Positions 1 to 9,901 are shown, numbered from the stretch's first letter. The stretch is DNA of 64,000 nucleotides from Ensifer adhaerens (GCF_028993555.1 NZ_CP118610.1:4153001-4217000); one strand, 5' to 3'. Notes: generated from the letters alone by a model not told the origin. Translations and numbers: made by a program.

Positions 1-967
1 ATTTCGTGTCCGGGCGGCGGCGCCAGGTGCCGGTGCCGGTGCACGGCGCATCGACGAGTACGCGGTCGAATCGGCCGGCAAGCGGAGCAAGGCTGTCGGT
101 GGATTCATGCACCTGGACATTGCGGGTGCCAGCGCGCTTCAGCCGCTCGATGATTGGGGCGAGGCGCTTGCGGTCGGTGTCGTAGGCGTGCACCTGGCCC
201 TTGTTGTTCATTGCCGCCGACATGGCGAGCGTCTTGCCGCCGCCGCCGGCACAATAGTCGAGTACCTGTTCGCCTTCCTGCGGGAAGGCAAGATCGGCAA
301 CGATCTGCGAGCCTTCGTCCTGGACCTCGAACCAGCCCTTCTGGAAGGAAAGCTCGGCCGTCACGTTCGGCAGGCGCGAGGCGCCTTCGCCGGCCGGGAT
401 GCGGATGCCGTTGCGGGCGATGGTTGCGGGTTCGGCGCCGCTTCGCTCCAGCGCCTTCAGCACCTTGGCGCGCGAAGCCTTCAGCGTATTGGCGCGCAGG
501 TCGAGCGTCGGTCGGCCGGCGAGCGCCTTGGCTTCATCGAGCCAGTCGTCGGAGAAGTTTTCCTCGAAGGAGGCTTGCACCCATTCGGGGATGTCGCCCT
601 GGACATGGGCCGGCGCGTCTCCGAGCCGTCGCGTCGTGAAGGCCTGCATGTGCTCGGTGGAGGGGGCTTCCGGCGCGAACTTGTCGCCGTCGAGTTCGGC
701 AGCGAGCGCTTCCGGGGTGAAGCCCCATTGCCGGTACATCACGGCATGGCCGAGTGCTGCAGCGCTGTCGCTGTCCATCAGGTAGGCGTGCGAGAGTTTC
801 ATGCGAAGGGCGTCGTAGACGATGTTGCCGATCGCGGAGCGGTCGCCGGATCCGGCGAAGCGGTGGGAGAGGCCCCAATCCTTGAGCGCGTCGGCGACCG
901 GGCGCTTCCGCTTTTCGATATCCTCAAGAACTTCAATGGCTCCAGCGAGCCTGCCGCCCAAACGCAT
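1..967 (-). CDS. RsmB/NOP2-family rRNA (cytosine-C5) methyltransferase, 3' end outside window
   Basis: A minus-strand reading frame runs from an ATG at 967 off the left edge of the window, so the C-terminus is missing. The translation has the SAM-binding stretch VLDYCAGGGGKTLAMSA and, near the edge, the motif VDAPCTGTGTWRRRPD, which holds the first catalytic-loop cysteine of RsmB/NOP2/Sun enzymes that methylate cytosine-5 in rRNA. A GGAG ribosome-binding site lies about 9 bases before the ATG. The rRNA target base cannot be read from the sequence. The family call is firm; the exact orthologue is not. Confidence 0.9.
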   Translation of the reverse strand, partial: MRLGGRLAGAIEVLEDIEKRKRPVADALKDWGLSHRFAGSGDRSAIGNIVYDALRMKLSHAYLMDSDSAAALGHAVMYRQWGFTPEALAAELDGDKFAPEAPSTEHMQAFTTRRLGDAPAHVQGDIPEWVQASFEENFSDDWLDEAKALAGRPTLDLRANTLKASRAKVLKALERSGAEPATIARNGIRIPAGEGASRLPNVTAELSFQKGWFEVQDEGSQIVADLAFPQEGEQVLDYCAGGGGKTLAMSAAMNNKGQVHAYDTDRKRLAPIIERLKRAGTRNVQVHESTDSLAPLAGRFDRVLVDAPCTGTGTWRRRPDTK

Positions 968-1102
968 CTTCGATCAACTCCTTTTTCGCCGTGGTAGCGG
1001 CGATGGCATCGAAGAGCAAGACGGCGGAGAAGATTAACCGCGAAGAACGGTCTTTCTCAAGTAAACCCACCCGGCGATTGGCCGGACGGCAGTATTTCAA
1101 GA

Positions 1103-1498
1103 TCAGGAATTGATGACGCGATAACAGACGCTGGCGGTGCCGGAGCGTACCATGCCGATCTGCGAAGCCGCGGCCTTGGAAAGATCCATGACGCGTCCGC
1201 GGATGAACGGCCCGCGATCGTTGATGCGAACGATCACGCTCTTGCCGTTGCGCTTGTTGGTCACCTGGACCTTGGTTCCGAATTTCAGGCTGCGGTGGGC
1301 GGCCGTCAGGTGAGCGGCATTCATGCGCTCCCCGGAGGCGGTCTTGGAGCTCAGCGCATACCAGGATGCGCCGCCGCAGCCGGCGCCGGCTGCATGGCTA
1401 TCGGAAACGGAAACGAGACCGATAGCGGTCGTGAACAGCGCTGCAGCGGCAGCCGTCTTGATCTTCGCTGGCGTCAAACTGGCGATCCCCTCGGTCAA
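1103..1498 (-). CDS. RlpA-like septal ring lytic transglycosylase-type protein (131 aa)
   Basis: A short exported protein. A hydrophobic stretch at about residues 15-36, ending in a SHA/AGA-like cleavage region, is consistent with a signal peptide. The rest is a double-psi beta-barrel typical of Rlp[20 protein letters not shown], followed by [11 protein letters not shown] and [18 protein letters not shown], which contains the conserved DRGPF. RlpA proteins bind or cleave peptidoglycan stripped of stem peptides. This copy has no SPOR domain and is much shorter than E. coli RlpA, as is common in rhizobia. It stands alone, with AT-rich DNA upstream. Confidence 0.88.
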   Translation of the reverse strand: MTEGIASLTPAKIKTAAAAALFTTAIGLVSVSDSHAAGAGCGGASWYALSSKTASGERMNAAHLTAAHRSLKFGTKVQVTNKRNGKSVIVRINDRGPFIRGRVMDLSKAAASQIGMVRSGTASVCYRVINS

Positions 1499-1938
1499 AT
1501 GGTTGTCTAAAAATCTTCTGAGAACCGCTAATTAGGGCGAAAAATGGCAAAAGCGTGCTTCAACCGTTTACGATCTATTAGGATATATTAAAAAAGGACG
1601 AAAATTCAAAAACGAAGATTGTTTGAAATAGTTTAAAGAGAGCCCGGAAGTTCTTTGGAATCAGCGGTTGAACGTTGGCGGCCTTCCGCACGCAGGCCCA
1701 ACTCAGTGGTAAACGAAAAATTTCATTAAAAATTTCGAATTGGACGAAATTTCCGGAATCCGGATGGTCGAAAATTCGATACTAGCGCACAGGTTGTATT
1801 TAATTCGTCAAGTATCGAACGAATATCCCGAGAATGTCACAATTCTGGCGACCTTCACGCCGCCATTACTGATAAACAGACTATCGGCTTTCTATAAGCA
1901 TTTCGGGTTATGTTATTGATTGAATGCCACGTTGCGTT
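1499..1938. other. AT-rich intergenic region, no gene seen
   Basis: About 440 bases lie between the RlpA-like gene, which reads away from it, and the 3' end of the SDR gene. The stretch is clearly AT-richer than its surroundings and contains several AAATTTC/GAAATTT words around 1715-1760. It should hold the promoter of the RlpA-like gene. I see no convincing open frame, tRNA or strong hairpin. Confidence 0.5.
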
Positions 1939-2814
1939 TCAGGCGTTGCGCCAAGCACCCGATTGCCAGAGCTGCGCAAGCGAGACGCGATAATCGGGAT
2001 ACGCGAATTCGAAACCGGTGGCGCGCATGCGCGCGTTCGAAACACGCTTGTTCTCGCCATAGAACGAGCGAGCCATCGGCGACAGTTCCGCCTGCTCGAA
2101 AGGCGTCTCCGGCGGTGGCTCGACACCCATCAGCCGCGCAGCTTCGGCGACAACGTCCTGCGGCGGCGCCGGCTCGTTGTCGGTGATGTTGAAGACGCCA
2201 GCCGTTCCGTTGTTGGAGAGGAACAGGGTAGCCGCGCCGATGTCTTCGACGCGGATGCGGTTAAACACCTGCCCCGGCTTGATCAGGCGTCGGGCCGTGC
2301 CGTTTGCGAGATTGCAGAAGGCGTTGCGTCCCGGGCCGTAGATGCCGGCAAGCCGGAGGACGGCCACCGGAATGGCCTGCCTGGCGCCGAAGGCGATCCA
2401 GGCGTCCTCCGCCTCCACCCGCTCGACCGAGCGGGCCGAGACCGGTTTGCGCAACATGTCTTCGGTGACCCATTCGCCGCCATGGTCGCCATAGACGCCG
2501 ACGGTCGAGAGATAACCGATCCATTTGAGGTTGGGCGCGAGGTGCGCCAGATCCGGGCTGGAGGCGCGAAACATCGGATCGCCGTCGCGGCCGGGCGCGA
2601 TCGACTGGATCAGGTGGGTCGCCTGCCCAAGCGCGGCAGCGAGCTCGGCGGATATGGTTTCACCGTCGAAGAGGATCGGGCGGATGCCGGCCCTTCCGAG
2701 CTTCGCCGCCTTCTCCTCGGTGCGGGTGGTGCCGACAACGCTTGTCGCTGTCGGAGCCATGGCCCGTGCGATTGCCATGCCGGAGTAACCGGCGCCAAGG
2801 ATCAGGACATGCAT
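1939..2814 (-). CDS. NAD(P)-dependent epimerase/dehydratase-like SDR (291 aa)
   Basis: The start chosen is the ATG at 2814, giving [19 protein letters not shown]. Its GxGxxG-type nucleotide-binding loop begins at residue 7, as expected for an atypical short-chain dehydrogenase; the open frame continues upstream only inside queG. Later motifs [16 protein letters not shown] and [13 protein letters not shown] resemble the YeeZ/SDR-a5 group of sugar-nucleotide-epimerase-like proteins. The substrate is unknown. The start overlaps the 3' end of queG by 13 bases, so the two genes are probably translated from one minus-strand transcript. Confidence 0.85.
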   Translation of the reverse strand: MHVLILGAGYSGMAIARAMAPTATSVVGTTRTEEKAAKLGRAGIRPILFDGETISAELAAALGQATHLIQSIAPGRDGDPMFRASSPDLAHLAPNLKWIGYLSTVGVYGDHGGEWVTEDMLRKPVSARSVERVEAEDAWIAFGARQAIPVAVLRLAGIYGPGRNAFCNLANGTARRLIKPGQVFNRIRVEDIGAATLFLSNNGTAGVFNITDNEPAPPQDVVAEAARLMGVEPPPETPFEQAELSPMARSFYGENKRVSNARMRATGFEFAYPDYRVSLAQLWQSGAWRNA

Positions 2815-3974
2815 CGGCTCACTCCCGCCATCTGCCATTCGTTGAGGACGTCTTCGTCCGTCTCTGGCTCGCATTGTTCGGCAAATTCCGCAAGCGCTGC
2901 CGGCGCGACCAATCGTGACAGCGCCCAGACCGCCATCGCCCGCACCACGGGCGAGACGTCGTCGATGCGCGCCTTTACGGCGGGCATAAGTGCTCGGTCG
3001 CCGGAGTTGCCCGCCGCGATCAGCGCGTTGCGCACGAACCGGTCGCGGCCAATGCGCTTGACCGGAGAGCCCGAGAACAGGCTGCGGAAGGCTGGGTCGT
3101 CGAGGCCGAGCAGCGTTTCGAGCGACGGCGCCTTCAGATCCTCGCGCGCCTTCAGCTTCATTTCGGAGGCCGCCTGGGCGAACTTGTTCCAGGGACAGGC
3201 GGCAAGACAATCGTCGCAGCCATAGATGCGGTTGCCCATCAGCGGGCGGAGGTCCGGGTCAATCGAACCCTTATGCTCGATGGTCAGATAGGAAATGCAG
3301 CGCCGCGCGTCGATCTGGTAGGGCGCCGGGAAGGCGCCGGTCGGGCACGCATCGAGGCAGGCACGGCAGGAGCCGCAGTGGTCACGCTCCGGCTCGTCGA
3401 TGACGAGGTCTGCGGTGGTGAACAGGCTGCCGAGAAACAGCCAGGAGCCATACTCGCGACTGACGAGATTGGTGTGCTTGCCCTGCCAGCCGAGGCCGGC
3501 CTTTTCCGAGAGGGGTTTTTCCATCACCGGGGCCGTGTCGACGAAGACCTTGACGTCCTCGCCGGCGCGCGCGGCAAAACGCGTCGCGACTTCCTTGAGC
3601 TTGCCCTTGACGATGTCGTGGTAGTCACGGTTCTGGGCATAGACCGAGATCGCGCCGCGATCGGCCTTTTCGAGAATGCCGCGCGGATCGTCTTCCGGCC
3701 CGTAATTCATCGCGAACATCACCACCGAGCGCACCTCGCTCCAGAGCGTACGCGGGTCGGAGCGGCGCTCGGCAGTCTCGGCGAGCCAGTCCATCGTGCC
3801 GTGAAAACCGTCGTCCAGGAAGTTCTGGAGCCGGGCCGGCGCCTCGGGAATGGCGTCCGGCCGGGTGATGCGACAGAGATCGAAGCCCTTGTCCGCCGCC
3901 TCGGCCTTCAGAAACGCCGTCAGCTTTTGCCGCCGTCGATCTCCATTGTCAGCCTTGGCAGCGATGCCGGGCAC
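2802..3974 (-). CDS. queG: Epoxyqueuosine reductase QueG
   Basis: QueG catalyses the last step of tRNA queuosine synthesis, reducing epoxyqueuosine in the anticodon of tRNAs for Asp, Asn, His and Tyr; it uses cobalamin and two 4Fe-4S clusters. The 390-aa product has the two ferredoxin-type cysteine sets [16 protein letters not shown] and [15 protein letters not shown], the region [20 protein letters not shown], and a C-terminal HEAT-like tail ([25 protein letters not shown]). Length fits the family. It lies between a GST gene 10 bases upstream and the overlapping SDR gene. Confidence 0.96.
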   Translation of the reverse strand: MPGIAAKADNGDRRRQKLTAFLKAEAADKGFDLCRITRPDAIPEAPARLQNFLDDGFHGTMDWLAETAERRSDPRTLWSEVRSVVMFAMNYGPEDDPRGILEKADRGAISVYAQNRDYHDIVKGKLKEVATRFAARAGEDVKVFVDTAPVMEKPLSEKAGLGWQGKHTNLVSREYGSWLFLGSLFTTADLVIDEPERDHCGSCRACLDACPTGAFPAPYQIDARRCISYLTIEHKGSIDPDLRPLMGNRIYGCDDCLAACPWNKFAQAASEMKLKAREDLKAPSLETLLGLDDPAFRSLFSGSPVKRIGRDRFVRNALIAAGNSGDRALMPAVKARIDDVSPVVRAMAVWALSRLVAPAALAEFAEQCEPETDEDVLNEWQMAGVSRCMS

Positions 3975-3984
3975 GGTTTCAGCC

Positions 3985-4677
3985 TCAGAAGTCGAGGTCC
4001 GCGTAGTGCGGAACCGGGGTCACGCCACGCACGCGTTCGGCAAGCAGCGGGCGGAAGGAGGGGCGGGACTTCAGCCGCTGGTACCACTCCTTGGCGGTCG
4101 GAGCATCCGACCAGTCGATCTCGCCGAGATAGTCGAGCACGGATACCGTCGCGGCCGCGGCGAGGTCCGCATAGGAGATGCGGTCGCCGGCAAGCCAGGT
4201 GCGCGAACCCGCGAGCCAGGAGAGATACTTCATGTGCTGGCGGATATTGGCGCGCGAGGTGCGCAGGATCTTGCTGTCGGGTGCGCCGCCGCCCTGGTCC
4301 GGTGTCATCTGCAGCTTGAAGATCCGCTCGCGCACCAGCGGCCGGGTCACATCGGCTTCCATCTTGTGCAGGAACCACTCGACCAGGCGGCGGATTTCCG
4401 CGCGCTGGAACGGGTCTTCCGCCAGAAGCCGGCGATCCCGCTTCATGATGCCGTTCGTCTCGTCGAGATATTCCGAGATGATCGTGGCGCCACAGAGCGC
4501 TCTCATACTGTCGTCAACATAAACCGGTAGCGTCCCGGCCGGGTTCAGCGCCAGGAAGTCGCGCCGGTTCTCCCAGGGCTGTTCCTCGGACAATTCCGTC
4601 TGATAGCCATATTCCGAAAGGATAAGGCGAACGAACCGTGAAGCGGAGGACATGGGGTGATGATACAGTGTCGGCAT
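3985..4677 (-). CDS. Glutathione S-transferase family protein (230 aa)
   Basis: The N-terminus [20 protein letters not shown] and the [12 protein letters not shown] segment form the thioredoxin-like glutathione-binding domain. A helical C-terminal domain follows ([25 protein letters not shown], the usual N-capping region). Substrate cannot be predicted. The gene starts a minus-strand run with queG (10-base gap) and the SDR gene, so the three are probably co-transcribed. The upstream region is shared with divergent uppP. Confidence 0.92.
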   Translation of the reverse strand: MPTLYHHPMSSASRFVRLILSEYGYQTELSEEQPWENRRDFLALNPAGTLPVYVDDSMRALCGATIISEYLDETNGIMKRDRRLLAEDPFQRAEIRRLVEWFLHKMEADVTRPLVRERIFKLQMTPDQGGGAPDSKILRTSRANIRQHMKYLSWLAGSRTWLAGDRISYADLAAAATVSVLDYLGEIDWSDAPTAKEWYQRLKSRPSFRPLLAERVRGVTPVPHYADLDF

Positions 4678-4839
4678 CGATGATCTGGCTTCTCAGAGTC
4701 TTTTTGCTGGGGGCGTCAGCGTGGCGGCGCAAGCGTCTGGCCACGGCTCCTGTGATAGAGCTATAGAAATTTGTGGTGGCAAACACAAGCGAATCAGCCT
4801 TTTCCTCCCACTCCAAAACTTGTCAGGAAAATCTCATAT

Positions 4840-5646
4840 ATGGCGGATCAATCGATCATCAGCGCGCTCGTCCTCGGGCTCATCGAAGGCTTGACGGAGT
4901 TTATCCCTGTTTCGTCGACGGCGCACGTCCTCCTCGCCGGCCACTTCCTCGGCTTCAAGTCGCCGGGCAACACCTTCGCCGTCCTCATCCAGCTCGGCGC
5001 CATTCTGGCGATCCTGCTCGTCTATTTCCAGAAGCTTCTGTCGATCGCGCTGGCGCTGCCGACCAGCATCAAGGCGCGTCGCTTCGTCCTGTCCGTTCTG
5101 ATCGCCTTCCTGCCGGCGGCCGTCATCGGCGCAATCGCGCATGATTTCATCAAGACGGTGCTGTTCGAAACGCCGATGCTCATCTGCGTCGTGCTGATTG
5201 TCGGCGGCTTCATCCTCTACGCGATCGACCATCTGCCGCTGAAGCCACGCTACACCAACGTCATGGACTATCCGCCGTCGCTGGCACTGAAAATCGGCCT
5301 GTTCCAGTGCCTGGCGATGATCCCCGGTACCTCTCGGTCCGGCGCGACGATCGCCGGCGCCCTGCTGATGGGGACCGACAAGCGTTCGGCCGCCGAGTTC
5401 TCGTTCTTCCTGGCGATGCCGACCATGCTCGGCGCCTTCACGCTCGACCTCTACAAGAACCGCGACGCGCTCTCCTTCGACGACTTCACGCTGATTGCCG
5501 TCGGCTTCATGGCGGCGTTCGTCGCAGGTATCTTCGTCGTGCGCTCGTTGCTCGATTTCGTCTCGCGCCGCGGCTTCACGCCATTTGCCATCTGGCGCAT
5601 CCTTGTCGGCACGGCCGGCCTGATCGGCCTCTGGCTGTTCGACTGA
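4840..5646 (+). CDS. uppP: Undecaprenyl-diphosphate phosphatase UppP (BacA type)
   Basis: An integral membrane enzyme that removes a phosphate from undecaprenyl diphosphate, recycling the lipid carrier for cell-wall synthesis. The 268-aa product begins [20 protein letters not shown] and has the family signatures [14 protein letters not shown] and [17 protein letters not shown], plus several hydrophobic helices. The ATG at 4840 follows an AGGAAA ribosome-binding site; an open frame extends upstream, but without family similarity. The gene is followed by a hairpin with a T-run. Confidence 0.96.
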   Translation: MADQSIISALVLGLIEGLTEFIPVSSTAHVLLAGHFLGFKSPGNTFAVLIQLGAILAILLVYFQKLLSIALALPTSIKARRFVLSVLIAFLPAAVIGAIAHDFIKTVLFETPMLICVVLIVGGFILYAIDHLPLKPRYTNVMDYPPSLALKIGLFQCLAMIPGTSRSGATIAGALLMGTDKRSAAEFSFFLAMPTMLGAFTLDLYKNRDALSFDDFTLIAVGFMAAFVAGIFVVRSLLDFVSRRGFTPFAIWRILVGTAGLIGLWLFD

Positions 5647-5670
5647 GCCGGGATCAACTGTTACAAACGA

Positions 5671-5700
5671 AAAAAGGCGCGTTCTTCACGCGCCTTTTTC
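5671..5700 (+). terminator. Intrinsic terminator after uppP
   Basis: A perfect AAAAAGGCGCG / CGCGCCTTTTT hairpin with a short loop ends in a T-run, 25 bases after the uppP stop. Confidence 0.9.
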
Positions 5701-5745
5701 TTTGATCCCAGTTTTCTTCGACTTCGGACTAGGCCCTAAAAACAA

Positions 5746-5780
5746 AGCCGCGTGCGTCTCAAGGTGAAACGCACGCGGCT
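5746..5780 (-). terminator. Intrinsic terminator for the small minus-strand gene
   Basis: A 12-bp perfect stem (AGCCGCGTGCGT / ACGCACGCGGCT) with an 11-base loop. Read on the minus strand it is followed by TTTGTTTTT, so it fits termination of the transcript carrying the 53-aa gene upstream. Confidence 0.75.
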
Positions 5781-5883
5781 ACTGGCCCCCGCCAATAACT
5801 CTAATTATGCCCTTCCAAAGCAATTCCAGGAAAATGCGAAGCCGTTTTCCGTCGGGACTTGCGTGATTTGAAGGGCGCCGGCC

Positions 5884-6045
5884 TTAGTTGCCGGAAAGAT
5901 CGATCGATGCCGTCGTGCACGGATCCACGCCATAGGCCGGCGCACAATCCTTGCCGCTGCTCGCGACTGTGTTCGGCGCGATGAATGAGCCAGCCAGAAT
6001 GATCAGTGCCGCACACGCAAAAAAGATTGCGATCGACTTGCCCAT
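5884..6045 (-). CDS. Small exported protein of unknown function (53 aa)
   Basis: A short frame from an ATG at 6045 to TAA at 5884 encodes a protein starting MGKSIAIFFACAALIILAGS. The N-terminal 25 residues are a signal peptide or single membrane helix. The remaining 28 residues hold two cysteines (KDCAPAYGVDPC), suggesting a disulfide in the periplasm. Codon choice is host-like (high G/C in third positions) and a strong minus-strand terminator lies downstream, so the gene looks real. I do not recognise the family. Confidence 0.6.
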   Translation of the reverse strand: MGKSIAIFFACAALIILAGSFIAPNTVASSGKDCAPAYGVDPCTTASIDLSGN

Positions 6046-6229
6046 GGACGCTATGCCTTTCGAGATTGCTGCTGCCGCCCGCCGTCATGCCTTGCGATCG
6101 GGGCGCGAGGCGGTGTTTAGTCGCTGGATATGACATGATCAATATCAGGACATGTTGAATTTGCGGTAAATGCCATTCGCTTTGTTAACTGCGGCAGAAC
6201 TGCAACGCTGTTGCCTGGATACAACAGCA

Positions 6230-6259
6230 AACGGCCGCCGGTGGATGCCGGCGGCCGTT
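6230..6259 (-). terminator. Hairpin after the NDUFA9-like gene
   Basis: An 11-bp or longer perfect stem (ACGGCCGCCGG / CCGGCGGCCGT) with a 6-base loop lies 27 bases past the stop of the minus-strand gene at 6286. On that strand it is followed by only a short T-rich stretch, so it may be a weak terminator or an mRNA-end stabiliser. Confidence 0.6.
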
Positions 6260-6285
6260 CGAAAAAGGGTAGGTCTTTGCAGCGA

Positions 6286-7266
6286 TCAGGCGGCGCGGCC
6301 GCTGCGGGTGTACTGGCCCTGCGGGCGATAGCGCACCAGGTAGGTCGGCAGGATCGGCTCCAGCATCGTCGCATCGATGCCGATGCCGGCGAGCGTACGT
6401 CCCTCGGAAACCGCCTTTGCCGAGACGACATTGTCGGATTTCAGCAACACCACCTGGTCGGCGGTGAGCGGTGGCGTGACGAACGGCACCATCGACGCGA
6501 CGCTGCCGATGAAGGAAGCGATGCCGAAGGGCAGCGAGACGAGCGTGCGCTTGCGATCGATCGTGTTGAGCATGATCTCGAGACAGTCGCGGAAGCTTAA
6601 GACATCCGGGCCGCCGAGTTCGTAGATCTTGCCCTTGGTGATCTTGCCGTCCACGGCGCGGGCCACGGCTTCGGCGACATCGGTCACGTAGACGGGCTGG
6701 AACTTGGTGTGTCCGCCGCCGATCAGCGGCAGGACCGGCGAGAAACGCGCCATGTCGGCGAACTTGTTGAAGAAGCCGTCCTCGGGGCCGAAGACGATCG
6801 AGGGGCGCAGAATGATCGCGTCGGGCTTCGTTTCAAGGATTGCCGCCTCGGCGCGCCCCTTGCTGCGGGCATAGTTCGACGGCGAGGAAGCGTCTGCGCC
6901 GATCGCCGAGATGTGCGTCAGCGTCGCGCCGACGCCGCGCGCCGCTTCCGCCACGGCGCGCGCGCCGAAATCCTGGACGGCGTCAAAGGTGTTGCGGCCG
7001 CTTTCAAACAGCACGCCGACGCAGTTGATGACGTGGTCGGAGCCTTCGACGGCGCGATCGACCGATTTACGGTAGCGCAGGTTCGCCTGGACGAAGGAGA
7101 TCTGGCCGACATTGCCGAGCGGCTGCAGGTGGCCGGCAAGGTCCGGTCGGCGAACGGCAACGCGAATGCGGTAGCCGCGCTTGGCGAGCGCGCGCACGAC
7201 ATGACGGCCGACGAACCCGGATCCGCCGAAAATCGTCACCAGCGGCGGAAGGTTGGACAAGGTCAT
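6286..7266 (-). CDS. NDUFA9-like atypical SDR / NAD(P)H-binding protein (326 aa)
   Basis: The N-terminus VTIFGGSGFVGRHVVRALAK has the GGxGFxG dinucleotide-binding loop. YARSKGRAEAAI carries the YxxxK-like pair, and ILRPSIVFGPEDGFFN matches the complex-I NDUFA9 group of atypical SDRs. Bacterial members are thought to be quinone- or complex-I-associated NAD(P)H-binding proteins; no reaction can be assigned. It is monocistronic as far as can be seen, with a hairpin downstream and its own promoter region upstream. Confidence 0.88.
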   Translation of the reverse strand: MTLSNLPPLVTIFGGSGFVGRHVVRALAKRGYRIRVAVRRPDLAGHLQPLGNVGQISFVQANLRYRKSVDRAVEGSDHVINCVGVLFESGRNTFDAVQDFGARAVAEAARGVGATLTHISAIGADASSPSNYARSKGRAEAAILETKPDAIILRPSIVFGPEDGFFNKFADMARFSPVLPLIGGGHTKFQPVYVTDVAEAVARAVDGKITKGKIYELGGPDVLSFRDCLEIMLNTIDRKRTLVSLPFGIASFIGSVASMVPFVTPPLTADQVVLLKSDNVVSAKAVSEGRTLAGIGIDATMLEPILPTYLVRYRPQGQYTRSGRAA

Positions 7267-7387
7267 GGGAAACGCACTCCTGATCGCAGAGGAAAGAATT
7301 GATTGCTACATAACCCAACAGCCGCGCGAGGTGAAGGCCAATCCACGCGGCTTGTCGGACCTGTCGGAAGATGGGGGTGCCAGGCCG

Positions 7388-7675
7388 TCAGACGCCTTCG
7401 ACGACGACCATCTCCGCGTCGGCGACTTCCTGGCGGATCGCCGCGGCAATCTGGTATTCGGGCGAGTTGTAGCAGTCGACCGCTGCCTGCAGCGACGGAA
7501 ATTCGATGACGACGTTGCGCGCGCGAACGCCGCCCTCAAGGCGGTGGTGTTCGCCGCCGCGCGCGAGAAAGTTCGCGCCATATTTCTCGAAGGCCGGCTT
7601 TGCTGCCGCCACATAATCCTTGTAGCGCTCGGGGTCGCGGACATCGACCCGTGCGATCCAGTATCCCTTGGCCAT
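7388..7675 (-). CDS. DUF1330 family protein (95 aa)
   Basis: The product begins MAKGYWIARVDVRDPERYKDY and contains FEKYGANFLARGG and PEYQIAAAIRQEVADAEMVVVEG, the pattern of DUF1330, a small dimeric alpha/beta-barrel (ferredoxin-like) family of unknown function. Length is typical. It stands alone between the NDUFA9-like gene and pyrF, both on the same strand. Confidence 0.9.
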   Translation of the reverse strand: MAKGYWIARVDVRDPERYKDYVAAAKPAFEKYGANFLARGGEHHRLEGGVRARNVVIEFPSLQAAVDCYNSPEYQIAAAIRQEVADAEMVVVEGV

Positions 7676-7788
7676 GCTAAGCTCCTCGTCTTTCGGCTCC
7701 GGGGCCGACGGGAGTTACTTCCGGCAAATTTTGGTTGAGGTCAAGCGGATCGACACGGATCGCCTCCGTGTCCGGAATGCTGCCCGCG

Positions 7789-8493
7789 TCAACGCGAAAG
7801 GGCCCCATCCATTTCCGCAAGAATCGCGCGCGCGGCCGCAAGTGGCTCGGCGACTGCGACGATTGGGCGCGCGATGACGAGATGGCTCGAACCGGCCTTC
7901 AGCGCGTCGGCAGGCGTCATCACCCGCTTCTGGTCGCCCTTATCGGCGCCTGCAGGCCGGATGCCCGGGGTGACCAGCGCCATGTTCGGCCCGATGATCT
8001 TGCGGACCGCTGCCGATTCCTCCGCCGAGCAGACGATGCCGCCCATGCCGGCGGCGCGCGCCTGTTCGGCCCGGCGCAGCACCAGCGTGTGCGGGTCGTA
8101 TTCGTAGCCGGCATCGATCACGTCCTGCTCGTCCATCGAGGTGAGCACGGTGACGCCGAGCAGGCAGAGATCGGAACCCTTCGCCGCCTCGACGGCCGCC
8201 TTCATCGCCTTGGGGTAGGCGTGCAGGGTCAGCATCGACATGCCCATCTTGACGATGTTCTCGACACCCTTGGCAACCGTGTTGTCGATGTCGAGCAGCT
8301 TCATGTCGAGGAAGACCTTCTTGCCGCTTGCAGCAAGATCGCGCGCGAATTCGAGTCCGCCGGCAAAGACCAGCTGATAGCCGATCTTGTAGAAGGAGAC
8401 GTCGTTGCCGAGCGTCGAGACGATCTTCTCGGCATCGGCGATCGTCGGAAGGTCGAGGCCTACGATCAGTCTGTCGCGCGCGGTTTCGGTCAT
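7789..8493 (-). CDS. pyrF: Orotidine-5'-phosphate decarboxylase PyrF
   Basis: PyrF converts OMP to UMP, the last step of UMP synthesis. The 234-aa product has LIVGLDLPT at the start and the catalytic motif [16 protein letters not shown], which carries the D-x-K-x-x-D array. VTPGIRPAG near the C-terminus is the phosphate-binding loop. It is 3 bases downstream of the histidine phosphatase gene, so they are probably co-transcribed. Confidence 0.96.
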   Translation of the reverse strand: MTETARDRLIVGLDLPTIADAEKIVSTLGNDVSFYKIGYQLVFAGGLEFARDLAASGKKVFLDMKLLDIDNTVAKGVENIVKMGMSMLTLHAYPKAMKAAVEAAKGSDLCLLGVTVLTSMDEQDVIDAGYEYDPHTLVLRRAEQARAAGMGGIVCSAEESAAVRKIIGPNMALVTPGIRPAGADKGDQKRVMTPADALKAGSSHLVIARPIVAVAEPLAAARAILAEMDGALSR

Positions 8494-8496
8494 CGT

Positions 8497-9084
8497 CTAG
8501 ATCCCCTGCCAGTGTTCCATCGGGGTCCAGTCGCACGCAACGGATCGATCCGCAAGGCGGAAAGCAAAGACATTGCCGCCGCCGCCGCCCTTCTGGTCGG
8601 CAGTGCGAGAAATCGGCGCGCCCAGCAGTCGGCATTTCAGTAGCGTGCCGACGCCGCCATGGCCGACGAAAGCGATCGGGATCTTTGGATCATGGCCCTC
8701 GAGCACGCGGAAAACTACCTCCGAGATGCGGGTCTGGGCGTCGACCGCCCGTTCCCAGCCCTTGAAGCTTTCGGTGGGATTGGCAAAGAACCAGTCTGCC
8801 GCCTTCTCGAATTCCGGAGGCGGCAGGAAGCCGGTGGCGGAGCGATCGTTCTCGCCCATGTCATGGTGGGTCTCGATCGTCACGCCGGCTGCGTCGGCGA
8901 GCAATTGCGCCGTCTCGATCGCCTTGGTCTCGTCGCTCGAGATGATCCGTCCGAGCGAACGCACCCAACGCGATGCAACGGTGATGACCGCGCGTTCGCG
9001 GCCAACAGCGGAAAGTCCCCATTGCGGAACGGGCACGTCCGGATCGATCTGCACCTGCGGATGGGTGACGTAGACGCCGAACAT
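8497..9084 (-). CDS. Histidine phosphatase (phosphoglycerate-mutase-like) family protein (195 aa)
   Basis: The start chosen is ATG 9084, giving MFGVYVTHPQVQIDPDVPVP. Motifs are the THPQVQ start (where classical members have RHGQT), IISSDETKAIETAQLLAD, MGENDRS with the catalytic acid, and FVGHGGVGTLLKC with the second histidine. The usual first RHG motif is changed to THP, so phosphatase activity is less certain than the fold. It sits between pmtA and pyrF with gaps of 3-4 bases, which makes a three-gene operon likely. Confidence 0.8.
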   Translation of the reverse strand: MFGVYVTHPQVQIDPDVPVPQWGLSAVGRERAVITVASRWVRSLGRIISSDETKAIETAQLLADAAGVTIETHHDMGENDRSATGFLPPPEFEKAADWFFANPTESFKGWERAVDAQTRISEVVFRVLEGHDPKIPIAFVGHGGVGTLLKCRLLGAPISRTADQKGGGGGNVFAFRLADRSVACDWTPMEHWQGI

Positions 9085-9088
9085 CCTG

Positions 9089-9691
9089 TCAGTGTGCCCG
9101 ACGATAGACCCAGAGTTGTGCCGGGGGAATGTTGCGCACGACGAAGTCGAGATGCTGGATGCTGTAGCGATCCGGCATGGCAACGACCGGCGACAACGGC
9201 CCGTACGAAATCTGCACCACCGGCCGGCCGACCGGAATGCGCGAGAGCAGGTCGTCGATCAATTCAACGCGCCGGTGCATCGGGAAGTTCAAGAGCGGCA
9301 CCGCCGAGACGACGCTGTCGAAGGTCTGACCCTTCAGTTCGCCGAGCGTGTGTTCCAGATCGAAAGCATCACCATTGACGAAATTGACGCCGGCGAAGTT
9401 GGCCCTGAGCTGGTTGTAGAAGTCGGTGGAATACTCGACCGAGACCAGGCTCGATGCGGGCAGACCGCGATCCAGAATTGCCTTGGTAATGACACCCGTG
9501 CCCGGGCCCAGCTCAAGAACCGGCAGGCCCGAAGCGGGATTGATGACGCTCGCCATCCGGCGCGCGGTTATGGAAGAGGTCGGCAGGATTGCGCCGACAG
9601 CCTTGGCATTGCTCATCCATCCCTTGAAGAAGCGAATTTCCTCATCGAACTTCCGTCCGAGCCGTTCCTTCACCTTCACGCGCAAATTCAT
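9089..9691 (-). CDS. pmtA: PmtA-type phosphatidylethanolamine N-methyltransferase (200 aa)
   Basis: The start at ATG 9691 has a GAGGGG ribosome-binding site. The product begins MNLRVKVKERLGRKFDEEIR, then has the SAM motif VLELGPGTGVITKAIL and FDSVVSAVPLLNFP. This is the rhizobial-type PmtA, which methylates phosphatidylethanolamine towards phosphatidylcholine at the membrane and is related to rRNA adenine dimethylases. It is the first gene of the probable pmtA-phosphatase-pyrF operon. An alternative is another KsgA-like methyltransferase, but the whole layout fits Sinorhizobium PmtA. Confidence 0.85.
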   Translation of the reverse strand: MNLRVKVKERLGRKFDEEIRFFKGWMSNAKAVGAILPTSSITARRMASVINPASGLPVLELGPGTGVITKAILDRGLPASSLVSVEYSTDFYNQLRANFAGVNFVNGDAFDLEHTLGELKGQTFDSVVSAVPLLNFPMHRRVELIDDLLSRIPVGRPVVQISYGPLSPVVAMPDRYSIQHLDFVVRNIPPAQLWVYRRAH

Positions 9692-9867
9692 TGAACCCCT
9701 CAAAACCGTCGTCCTCTCCTCATGCGGGCCGCCCGCTGTGATCTCCGCTCGCTGATTCGAGCTGATCCGAACGGCGCCAATCATAATGTGTCCCCATCTG
9801 CGGCAAAAACAAGTCTGTCTGCGCCTGAAAGCATCGCCTTATCAACAGCCGCCGGATGGATCGATCA

Positions 9868-9901
9868 ACAAAAAACCCGCCACGCGCGGGCGTGACGGGT
9901 T
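9868..9901 (-). terminator. Intrinsic terminator after dnaN
   Basis: An imperfect stem AACCCGtCACG / CGTGgCGGGTT, read on the minus strand, is followed by TTTTTT. It lies 27 bases past the dnaN stop. Confidence 0.8.
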
